Origin: a virus
DNA: 21,528 nt
Reading direction: 5' to 3' (one strand)
Virus record (IMG/VR): IMGVR_UViG_3300010885_046861
Span: 1-21,528 of that record
Shown piece after piece: positions 9,595 through 18,600 of the stretch. Position 1 is the stretch's first letter; every line of letters begins with the position of its first letter. A program made the position numbers and the translations under genes. Below the pieces are notes generated by a model. The model saw only the letters and a list, made by a program, of their open reading frames with translations, searched no databases and was not told the DNA's origin.

Positions 9595-11091
9595 ATGGCA
9601 GAATATAAAATAATAAGTTCAATACAAGATTCAAATATAACTACATATACTGCTCATAAGAACTGGAATTTTACATCTCAATCTTTTACTGACTCAAGAT
9701 TTAAATATTTGCGTGGCATTTATTCAAATAAATACGTAACTATAAGTGCATCATCTGCAATCGGAGAACTTCAAAATTCTGACGGAAGTTATATGAAAAA
9801 TACATATATAGGTATTAATCATTTATACTATTCTTATTATCCAAACTTTGGATATGTTAGTTATCCTATAGGAAGTTTTATTAGAAATTTAAATAAAGAA
9901 TTAGTAACATATTCTGTTCCGAGAATTAAAACGGGTTATGAAATAAAACCTGGTAGTTTATCTTTAACAGTTACTGGAAACGCTAATGAAACAATTACTT
10001 TACAAGATAATGGTAATTACGAATTAATAGATACTAGAATTAACACATCAAGCTTTGCATCAAATAGCATTATTTATCTAGGATTTAATAATGGATTTGA
10101 TTTAAGTTATATTCCAGATAACTATTACTCTAAAGATATAAGTTATACTACGGGTATTAGTAGTAGTAATTACACTCATGGATATCAAGCTAATTTTAAC
10201 GGGTCTTCATCATATATACAAGTTGTAGATAATTTAGATAATTGGTTTAATACTTTTGATAATGACTTTGCAATATCATTTTGGATTAATCCATCATCAA
10301 CCGCAACTACACAATCAATTATATCTAAAAAATGGTTAAATAATACATTATTACAAGCATATCCATTTGATATATTTTATACTAGTGCATCTATTAATTT
10401 TAAACGATCGGATAGCAATTTAACAATTACCATATCATCTGGTTCAATAAATACAAATACTCAACACCATATTGTTTGTCAAAAAACCGGAAGTGTTTTA
10501 CAAATATATAAAAATGGAAGTTTATTAAATTTTGGAACTGATACAACAAAAGAAAAAGTATCAAACAAAAGTAGTATATATTTAGGAGCAGCAAATACAG
10601 CAGGACTAACACCATTTAGTGGAAGTTTAGATGAAGTGAGGTTTTATAGTAAAGCACTAACTCAAAGTGAAATAACATCATTATCTACAATAACTGATAC
10701 AAATTATTCAGCGCTTCAAACTAATAAAGTTGGAAATATATTTTATGATCAAGGAATGACAGTTTATTCTCCTTATCAAAACGAATTAATTTCATCATCA
10801 TTCACAAGAGACTTTACTTTATCATATAAAAGTAGTTTAGATATAGAACAATCAAAATACTATATCAATGTTCCTATGAATGATTTTAATACAAGTACCA
10901 ATCCTTCATTATATGATTCTACAGGGTCACTTCTTTCATTCGCAACTGGGTCTGATTTTAATCCATATATAACAACAATTGGATTATATGATACAAATTA
11001 TAATTTAGTAGCAGTTGCAAAATTAGGATCACCAATACCAAAAAGAAACGACATTGATCTAAACTTTGAAGTAAGATTTGATAGATCATAA
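9595..11091 (+). CDS. Structural protein with LamG-like domain and conserved phage C-terminal domain
   Basis: A 498-residue probable tail or baseplate-periphery protein. Residues 1-160 are a beta-rich N-terminus without a family I can name. Residues about 165-355 look like a LamG/concanavalin-type sandwich: ANFNGSSSYIQV, then FAISFWINPSS, IYKNGSLL, and a closing GSLDEVRFYSKALT, which is the classic end of laminin-G-like domains. Residues about 375-498 form the domain shared with the preceding gene (VGNIFYDQGMTVYS, then an NDFNTSTNP block, then YITTIGLYDTNYNLVAVAKL). LamG-like modules in phage tails often contact sugars, so glycan binding is a reasonable guess. It is the first gene after the terminator and ends 16 bases before the resolvase gene, with no intervening terminator. 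Confidence 0.6.
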   Translation: MAEYKIISSIQDSNITTYTAHKNWNFTSQSFTDSRFKYLRGIYSNKYVTISASSAIGELQNSDGSYMKNTYIGINHLYYSYYPNFGYVSYPIGSFIRNLNKELVTYSVPRIKTGYEIKPGSLSLTVTGNANETITLQDNGNYELIDTRINTSSFASNSIIYLGFNNGFDLSYIPDNYYSKDISYTTGISSSNYTHGYQANFNGSSSYIQVVDNLDNWFNTFDNDFAISFWINPSSTATTQSIISKKWLNNTLLQAYPFDIFYTSASINFKRSDSNLTITISSGSINTNTQHHIVCQKTGSVLQIYKNGSLLNFGTDTTKEKVSNKSSIYLGAANTAGLTPFSGSLDEVRFYSKALTQSEITSLSTITDTNYSALQTNKVGNIFYDQGMTVYSPYQNELISSSFTRDFTLSYKSSLDIEQSKYYINVPMNDFNTSTNPSLYDSTGSLLSFATGSDFNPYITTIGLYDTNYNLVAVAKLGSPIPKRNDIDLNFEVRFDRS

Positions 11092-11107
11092 AAATAAAAT
11101 ATAAGTT

Positions 11108-11524
11108 ATGGCAAAAAAGAAATTTTCAATAAGAGCATTAGCTCGTAAACATGGATATCGTTCTGGATTAGAAGATCAAATATCAGAGCAACTTAAGTTC
11201 ACAGGAAAAACATGGAGTTATGAATCCGAAAAATTAAAATATACTGTACCAGAAAGAATAGCAACATATACTCCTGATTTTATTTTAATAAAAAAAGATG
11301 GAAGTAAAATGTATATTGAAACAAAAGGTAGATTTACCACGGCAGATAGAAAAAAGATGAAGTTAGTAAAAGAAGCTAATCCAGAATTAGATATACGTCT
11401 TTTATTTCAAACTCCAAACAACAAAATCATTAAGACATCTAAAACTACCTACGCAGATTGGGCAGCTAAACACGGATATCTTTGGGCAGCTAAAGAAATT
11501 CCTACTAAATGGCTAGAAGAATAG
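11108..11524 (+). CDS. T7 endonuclease I-like Holliday junction resolvase
   Basis: Likely a structure-specific endonuclease that resolves four-way junctions and other branched DNA during replication, recombination or packaging. At 138 residues it is close to T7 gp3 (149) and can be followed through it by eye: YRSGLEDQISEQL near the N-terminus, TYTPDFIL, IETKGRF, the ELDIRLLFQ strand, and a C-terminal KHG...IPTKWLEE. The four catalytic residues of T7 endonuclease I (Glu20, Asp55, Glu65, Lys67) correspond here to Glu22, Asp57, Glu71 and Lys73, all present. The N-terminus is rich in Lys and Arg, fitting DNA binding. It lies 24 bases before the primase gene and 16 bases after a tail gene. T4 itself uses an unrelated resolvase (endonuclease VII), so the type is notable for a T4-like phage. 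Confidence 0.9.
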   Translation: MAKKKFSIRALARKHGYRSGLEDQISEQLKFTGKTWSYESEKLKYTVPERIATYTPDFILIKKDGSKMYIETKGRFTTADRKKMKLVKEANPELDIRLLFQTPNNKIIKTSKTTYADWAAKHGYLWAAKEIPTKWLEE

Positions 11525-11548
11525 AAAATTTTTATTATATTATCTTAG

Positions 11549-12496
11549 ATGGATAATACTAAATTAGTTTCTTCTGTAGAGTCAATATTAGGTAAAGGTA
11601 GAAAAACCTCAAATGGTAACGTAGCATATCACTGTCCATTTTGTAACCATCATAAACGTAAATTAGAAGTACAAATGATTATTAATTCTAAAGGAGAAAA
11701 TCCTTGGAATTGTTGGGTATGTCAAAAAAAGGGAAAAAAATTAGTTAATCTTTATAAACAATTAAATGCTGGTTATGATAAAATTGTAGAGCTAAATAAA
11801 GCATTAGGAGTTGTTACTAAAGATATTAATAGTTTATTTACGGAATATTCAAACTATACATCAACCCACTTATCATTACCTACAGAATATAAGTCTTTTT
11901 TAGAAGCAGATAATACTCCTAATTACAGAAATGCTTTAAAATATTTAAGAGAAGATCGTGGATTTACAAATTTTGATATTATAAAATATCATCTAGGATT
12001 TTGCGAAACAGGACAATACAGACATAAAATTATTATTCCTAGTTATAATTTATCCGGAAGTTTAAATTTCTTTGTTGGTCGAGATTTTTATGGTTCTGAT
12101 TTTAAACATAAAAATCCAAATGTAAGTAAAGATATAATAGGGTTTGAATTATATGTGAACTGGAATTTACCCGTAGTATTAGTTGAAGGCGCGATTGATG
12201 CAATGACAATTAAAAGAAATGCTATTCCATTATTTGGAAAGACTATTCCAGATGAACTTAGAAAAAGGTTAGTGGAAAAGAAAGTAAAAGAAATTTATAT
12301 TTGTTTAGATAAAGATGCTCAAAAACAAGCATTAAATGTAGCAAATGAATTTATGGATGAAGGTATTATAGTTTATTTTGTAGACCTTCAAGAAAAAGAT
12401 CCAAATGAAATTGGATTTGAACGAATGATTAAAATTATTAAAGAAACAAAACCTTTATCATTTGCAGATTTGATAAAGTATAAATTAAATATATGA
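11549..12496 (+). CDS. DNA primase, T4 gp61-like (zinc finger plus Toprim)
   Basis: Probably synthesises RNA primers for lagging-strand replication, working with a replicative helicase encoded elsewhere. The 315-residue protein is near the size of T4 gp61 (342). A zinc-binding N-terminal domain has CPFC at residues 29-32 and CWVC at 55-58, separated by a basic stretch. A Toprim fold follows: VLVEGAIDAM with the key Glu at 213, and IYICLDKDAQ with Asp254 and Asp256; an EKDPNEIG segment near 280-288 matches the end of primase Toprim domains. No helicase motifs follow, so it is a stand-alone primase, unlike T7 gp4. The stop overlaps the start of the Mre11-Rad50 gene (ATGA), suggesting translational coupling. 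The ATG is only one base after a TATATTATCTTA motif, so there is no ribosome binding site. Confidence 0.88.
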   Translation: MDNTKLVSSVESILGKGRKTSNGNVAYHCPFCNHHKRKLEVQMIINSKGENPWNCWVCQKKGKKLVNLYKQLNAGYDKIVELNKALGVVTKDINSLFTEYSNYTSTHLSLPTEYKSFLEADNTPNYRNALKYLREDRGFTNFDIIKYHLGFCETGQYRHKIIIPSYNLSGSLNFFVGRDFYGSDFKHKNPNVSKDIIGFELYVNWNLPVVLVEGAIDAMTIKRNAIPLFGKTIPDELRKRLVEKKVKEIYICLDKDAQKQALNVANEFMDEGIIVYFVDLQEKDPNEIGFERMIKIIKETKPLSFADLIKYKLNI

Positions 12497-15400
12497 TTAA
12501 AATTCATAAAATAAATAATAAAATAACTAATATTCAATATATTATTCATATTGCAGATATTCATATTCGCTTACAAAAGCGACATGAAGAATATCGTACA
12601 GTATTTTCTAGATTATATGATTATTGTAAAAACTTTAAATCTAATAATCCAAATACAATTATTTATGTAGCCGGAGATATAGCTCATTCTAAGACAGATA
12701 TGTCGCCTGAGCAAATAAATATGATTCAAGACTTTTTTAGGTCCTTAGCAGATATTACAGATACAATTGTAATTACTGGTAATCATGATATGAATTTAAA
12801 CAATAAAACTAGATTAGATGCATTAGAGCCTATTATTAATGCTCTTAATCATTCTAATTTATTTTATTTAAAAAATACCGGTGTTTATGAATTAGGTAAT
12901 GTTTATTTTAATGTAATGGGTGTAGCTGATAGACCAGTAACATTTATTAAAGGAATAGATATACCAAACGATAAAATTAAAATTGCTCTTCATCATGGTG
13001 CAGTAAATCAAGCTTCGACAGCCGTTGGATTTCAATTAACAAACGATCATGTAAATACAGAAACATTTGCAAACCACGGAATTACATTATTAGGAGATAT
13101 ACATAAATTTCAATACTTAGATTCTAATAAAACTATTGCATACGCTTCTAGTCTTATTCAACAAAATTTTGGAGAGACTTTAGATTTTCATGGATTAATG
13201 ATTTGGGATGTTAATACAGCTCAATCTAAATTTATAGAAGTAGAAAATGATTATGGGTATGTTACTTTAGAAGTTAGTAATGGTATTATAACATCATACC
13301 CAGCAAAATTTCCAAAAAAACCTAGAATTAAATTAAAAATTCAAAATACAACATCTTCTCAAATAAAAACAATTATAGCAGATTTAAAATCTAAATATAA
13401 TGTTCAAGATATCGTAACACAAAAAGTAAAAGATTTTCATAAAGACAATTCCAATACAACAAAAATATCTTTAGGTAATGTTAGAGATGTAGAATATCAA
13501 AATACAATACTAACAGATTATTTAACAAATCGTTTAGATATTGATGAAGATGAAATTTTAGATGGCGTACGTCATATTAACAGGATAATTAACTCTAAAC
13601 TACAAAGTGCAGATATTCCTAAAAATATAACATATAATCTTATGAAATTTGAATTTTCAAACATGTTTAGTTACGGAGAAAATAATGTTATAGATTTTAG
13701 TCAAATGAATGGAATTTATGGATTATTTGCTTCTAACAGAAGTGGTAAAAGTTCATTATTAGATTCATTATTATATTGCATTTTTGATAAATCTACAAAA
13801 ACAGATAAAGCAGCTTATGTTTTAAATAATAAAAAAGATTCATTTTCTTGTAAATTAGAAATAGAAATTAACAATAAAAAATACTTTATTGAACGTTCCG
13901 GAGTAAAACAAAAATCAGGCCATGTTAGAGTAACTGTTAGTTTTTATACATTAGATGATGCGGGTCAAGTAGTTTCATTAAACGGCCAAGAGCGTGATGA
14001 AACAAATGCCATTATTAGAACATACTTAGGGACATATAAAGATTTTATCTTAACTTCAGTAATCGCTCAAAATAACAATACTGGCTTTATTGAAATGACT
14101 CAAAAAGAACGTAAAGATTTATTATCACAATTTTTGGATATTAATATTTTTGATGATTTACAAAAAATTGCAGCAGAAGAAATTAAAGATGTACATGCTC
14201 TTTTAAAAGATTTACAAAAACAAGACTTTGGTGGTCGTATTTCTGAAGCAGATTCTATTATAAAAGAAAATGAAAAATCTCATAAAGAATTAGATGGTAA
14301 ACGTTTAATATTAGAAGAAAGTATAACAAAGAATGAAGCTTCTTTATTAGATATTGCTCAACAAATTATTCCATTATCAGGTGTAAGTTATGACTTAAAT
14401 AAACTGCAAACTAATTTAGATGTAGCAAACCAAAGATCTGAAAAACTTTTATCTGAGATAACCGATATATCTAATGAAATTAGCTATTTAGATGAACGTA
14501 TACAGCCTTTAATAGATAAACTAAATACTTTTAATATGGATGAGATTGAAGGTGCTTTAAATCAATTAAAATTGTATGACGAGCAACATAAAAAATTGCT
14601 ATCTGATATAAAAGTTAAAGAAGTACAACATTCTCATATTCTAGACAAAATGAAAAAACTAGAAGATTTAGAATATGACCAAAATTGTACATTTTGTATG
14701 AATAATATATTTGTAAAAGATGCTATTCAAACTAAAGAAACGTTGTCTTTTCATGAAAATGAAATTAAAGATTTATTAAAGAAACAAGAATCTCTTGAAA
14801 TTGCAATAAGTGGTTTAGAACAATATACTCTTCAAAATTTAGAAGTTAATGATATTAAGATAGAAATTCAAGAAATTAAAAATAAAAAATCTTCTTTAGA
14901 ATTAACTTCAAGTCAAAAGAAAGTTGGATATGCAGCAGCGGAAAGTTTAAAGAAAGAATCTGTTGATAGCATTGCAAAGTATAATGAAAATAAAGAAGCT
15001 ATTGAATATAACTTATCGTTTACGGGAGAAATTAATCGTATTAAAGAAGAGTTAGGCCAATATAAATCTGAACTAAGTATTATTAATTCTCAAATGTCTA
15101 AATTAATAACTGGCATTGAATTACAAAAACAAAATAAAACTAATGCTTTAAATAGTATTGAAAAACTTAGATCATTAGAACGTGAATATAAATTTTATGA
15201 ATTATATTTATCTGCAACAAATCGTAACGGAATTCCATATGATTTAATTTGTAAGGTAATGCCTCAAATTGAAACGGAAATTAATAATGTATTAGGGCAA
15301 TTGGTAGATTTTAATATTATGCTTCAAACAGATGAAAAAAATATTAATGCATATATTGTTTATGACGATGACAATTATTGGCCCTTAGAATTGACATCTG

Positions 15401-15669
15401 GAATGGAAAGATTTATTAGTTCATTAGCAATAAGAAATTCGTTAATTAGTATCACTAATTTACCTAAGCCAAATTTTATTGCTATTGATGAAGGGTTTAC
15501 TCAATTAGACTCTGAGAATATGAATCAAGTATACTTACTGTTTAATTATCTTAAGACACAATTTGATTTTATGATGATTATATCTCATATAGATGTTATG
15601 AGAGATATGGTAGAACATTTTATTGATATTAAAAAAGAGCAAGGATTTTCTAAAGTTTCACTTATGTAA
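12493..15669 (+). CDS. Single-chain Mre11-Rad50 (gp47-gp46 / SbcD-SbcC) fusion
   Basis: A 1058-residue recombination nuclease/ATPase. In T4 the gp47 nuclease and gp46 ATPase are separate and process DNA ends for recombination-dependent replication and host DNA breakdown. Here the nuclease part has ADIHI (Asp22, His24), GDIAH (61-65), GNHD (96-99), LHHGA (His167/168) and GDIHKF (201-206), the metallophosphoesterase motifs of Mre11. Residues about 250-375 fit the Mre11 cap/Rad50-binding region. The ATPase begins near 384 (MKFEFSNMFSYGENNVIDF) with Walker A ending SGKSS at 417-421, a coiled coil with zinc-hook-like CTFC (732-735), ABC signature LTSGMERF (967-974), Walker B FIAIDEG ending at 1001 and a switch His1032. 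Lengths are roughly 383 plus 675 residues versus 339 and 560 in T4. The reading frame is uninterrupted. It overlaps primase by four bases. Confidence 0.93.
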   Translation: MIKIHKINNKITNIQYIIHIADIHIRLQKRHEEYRTVFSRLYDYCKNFKSNNPNTIIYVAGDIAHSKTDMSPEQINMIQDFFRSLADITDTIVITGNHDMNLNNKTRLDALEPIINALNHSNLFYLKNTGVYELGNVYFNVMGVADRPVTFIKGIDIPNDKIKIALHHGAVNQASTAVGFQLTNDHVNTETFANHGITLLGDIHKFQYLDSNKTIAYASSLIQQNFGETLDFHGLMIWDVNTAQSKFIEVENDYGYVTLEVSNGIITSYPAKFPKKPRIKLKIQNTTSSQIKTIIADLKSKYNVQDIVTQKVKDFHKDNSNTTKISLGNVRDVEYQNTILTDYLTNRLDIDEDEILDGVRHINRIINSKLQSADIPKNITYNLMKFEFSNMFSYGENNVIDFSQMNGIYGLFASNRSGKSSLLDSLLYCIFDKSTKTDKAAYVLNNKKDSFSCKLEIEINNKKYFIERSGVKQKSGHVRVTVSFYTLDDAGQVVSLNGQERDETNAIIRTYLGTYKDFILTSVIAQNNNTGFIEMTQKERKDLLSQFLDINIFDDLQKIAAEEIKDVHALLKDLQKQDFGGRISEADSIIKENEKSHKELDGKRLILEESITKNEASLLDIAQQIIPLSGVSYDLNKLQTNLDVANQRSEKLLSEITDISNEISYLDERIQPLIDKLNTFNMDEIEGALNQLKLYDEQHKKLLSDIKVKEVQHSHILDKMKKLEDLEYDQNCTFCMNNIFVKDAIQTKETLSFHENEIKDLLKKQESLEIAISGLEQYTLQNLEVNDIKIEIQEIKNKKSSLELTSSQKKVGYAAAESLKKESVDSIAKYNENKEAIEYNLSFTGEINRIKEELGQYKSELSIINSQMSKLITGIELQKQNKTNALNSIEKLRSLEREYKFYELYLSATNRNGIPYDLICKVMPQIETEINNVLGQLVDFNIMLQTDEKNINAYIVYDDDNYWPLELTSGMERFISSLAIRNSLISITNLPKPNFIAIDEGFTQLDSENMNQVYLLFNYLKTQFDFMMIISHIDVMRDMVEHFIDIKKEQGFSKVSLM

Positions 15670-15698
15670 CATAATTATATGTATAGAAATATCATATA

Positions 15699-18600
15699 AT
15701 GTACAGAAAAGAATTGTTTTATAGAGGTTTAGACCAGCTTCCAGTATATATTGAAGATACTTTACAAAATTCTCCTTATTATTTTAATATTGTAGATATA
15801 CCTAAAGTATTTGGGCCTGGTAAAAACTCAATTAGATTTAATTTAAACGAAAATAATCTTGACATTTACAATAACGTAGATGTTGAGATTATTGATTCAT
15901 ATGGAAATACTGTATATCACGAAGCCCCGGAATATTTTCAAAGAGATGAAGAAAATATTAGAGTATTAACTGTATTTCTTTATGATGATATTTCTAATGG
16001 TCCATTAACAATTACTTTTGTAGGTTATGCAAAAGCAGGATTAAATGGAGAGGAAGTACCAGAAGAGTTTAAAGACAAATATAATGTTCGTTATACTACC
16101 ATAGTAGATTATAATCGATTCCAAAAAAATACAAGCAGATTATTATTTTCTCAAGACCCTTCTATTTCAATATCAGAAGCAAGAACAGCTTATGTTAGCA
16201 GAAGTTTAAGTCCATTAGATACAGTAACAGTATCAGGTAGCGGGATTTATCGTTATCAACAATCTTATCCATTATTAGATTTGCCTGCTGGCAAATCATT
16301 TATAAATGATATGCTTAATGGAACATTAATATTAACTGGCTCATCAATTTTACCTGATTTTAGTGGATATACAACATCTAGTTTTAATATATTTAATTCT
16401 AGAATATCTAATATTTATAATTCACAAGTAGCTATTTTAAATATTCCATGGACAGCATCTATACTTGGTCAAGGTTCATCTCCTTCATATGGATTAGTTA
16501 ATAATGCAAATGTAAATTATACATTAACATATAATCCAACGCCAAATTATACTCCTATAAATAACTTTAAATCATTTATAAATTTAAAGATATCTAATTT
16601 AGACCCGGCATCAGGTTACTTAAAATATATAAAATTATACGGAAAGAGCCAAGGTAGTTTAGACCAATATGAATTATTAGGAGAATCTCAGACAATAGAT
16701 AATGAATTATTAATTAATAGTGCTTCATATACACAATTTGATAGAAGTAATGTAGGATATTTTTTAAATACATCTTCATTTCAAAGTTTCTGGAACTATA
16801 ATAATACATACTTATCTGCTTCATTTAATACATCTAGTTTATTTAATTCATTATACTTAAATCCACAAGTAGATACTACATTAAATAATGTGTTATTTAC
16901 AAGTAATGTAGATATTAATTTCCAAAAAGAATCTTCATATAGATTGTATTTTAATTATGTAAGAGATACAAACTTTATATTAGAAGTATATATGTCTGGA
17001 TCTGCCTTTATAAATAAAGAAGGTAACGGTCAAAAAGTATTTTATTTAGATTCTTCAAACTTTGGTCCTTCATATTTAAACTTTCCTATTGATTTTTTAG
17101 CTACGCAAACAGGTACTGGAAGATTGCAGTTTAAAATAATAACGGGCAGTTTTTATATAAGCGATATTTCTTTAAAATCCGGAGTTGATCAAGGATTTAA
17201 TCCTTCAAACTTTAATTCATATTTTCCAATTAACGTAAAAAATCGTAACGATGTATATGATTTTAAAGTAGATTTTATTGATGATAACAATCAAATCAAT
17301 AGTTATGAATTTGATAATGCAGGGGCTTCAAATATACAAGTATCTGGAAGTAATCAATTTATAAGTGGTTGTGATAATTTAATACCTGGATGTATACGTC
17401 TAGGAAATTCATTACAGCAAGGTATTCATTTAGACGGGCAAAATAATCAAGTTACGACTTATAATAATAGCACTGGATGGGTAATGTGGTCTGGAAGTCA
17501 AACAATAAGTGGAAGCAGCCAACCAGGGTCTGGATTTTATTTTGAAACAGGTGCACCATTTAATCATTATATAAAAGCTACAGTAGGAGGTCAAATACAA
17601 ATAAGCGGGAGTGTATCTGGCGCAACGGGAGGTACATCTGTAGATACGGGTTCATTTGTAACAACTAGTTCATTTAATAGTTTTACAAGCTCTATTAATA
17701 ATTTTACGAGTTCAATAAACAATATTACGAGTTCATTTGTAACTACTTCATCATTTAATAACTTTACAAGTTCCATTAATAGTTTTACAAGCTCCATTAA
17801 TAACTTTACCAGTTCTATTAATAATGCAACGGGTTCGTTTGCTACAACAAGCAGTAATACATTTAATGGTAATCAAATTATTAATGGTAGTTTAATTGTT
17901 ACTAATGGTATATCTGGAAGTTTAATAGATACGGGTTCATTTGTAACTACTTCATCATTTAATACATATACTTCTAGTATTAATAGTTTTACAAGCTCTA
18001 TTAATAATAAAACAGGTTCTTTTACAACTACGTCATCATTTAATAGTTTTACAAGCTCTATTAATAATGCAACTGGTTCATTAGTAACAACTAGTTCATT
18101 TAATAATTTTACAAGTTCCATTAATAGTTTTACAAGCTCTATTAATAATTTTACGAGTTCCATTAATAATAAAACAGGATCATTTGTAACTACATCATCA
18201 TTTAATAACTTTACAAGTTCCATTAATAACTTTACAAGTAGTATTAATAATATTACAAGCTCATTTGCGACTACCGGTAGTAATACTTTTAATGGAAATC
18301 AAATTATAACGGGTAGTTTATCAAACGGTGCTGCCACACAAGCACAAGGAGATTATTCTCACGCAGAAGGGTCTGGATCAAGAGCAGTTGGTAATTATTC
18401 ACACGCAGAAGGAGAAGGTACAATAGCAAATCGTAATTATTCTCATGCAGAGGGTATAGGGACTATAGCAAATGGTAATTATTCACATGCAGAGGGTATA
18501 GGTACAACAGCAAATGGATATGCTTCTCATGCTGAAGGATATGCTACATTTGCAAATGGAGATTATTCTCACGCAGAAGGAGAAAGTACAACAGCAAACG

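Noticed and set aside
17591-18223. Antisense open frames rich in Leu, Val, Glu and Lys (MELVKLL-type repeats) on the - strand
   Set aside because: They are the mirror image of the 21-base fibre heptad repeats, which stay open in several frames. There is no independent start signal and they lie wholly inside the fibre gene.
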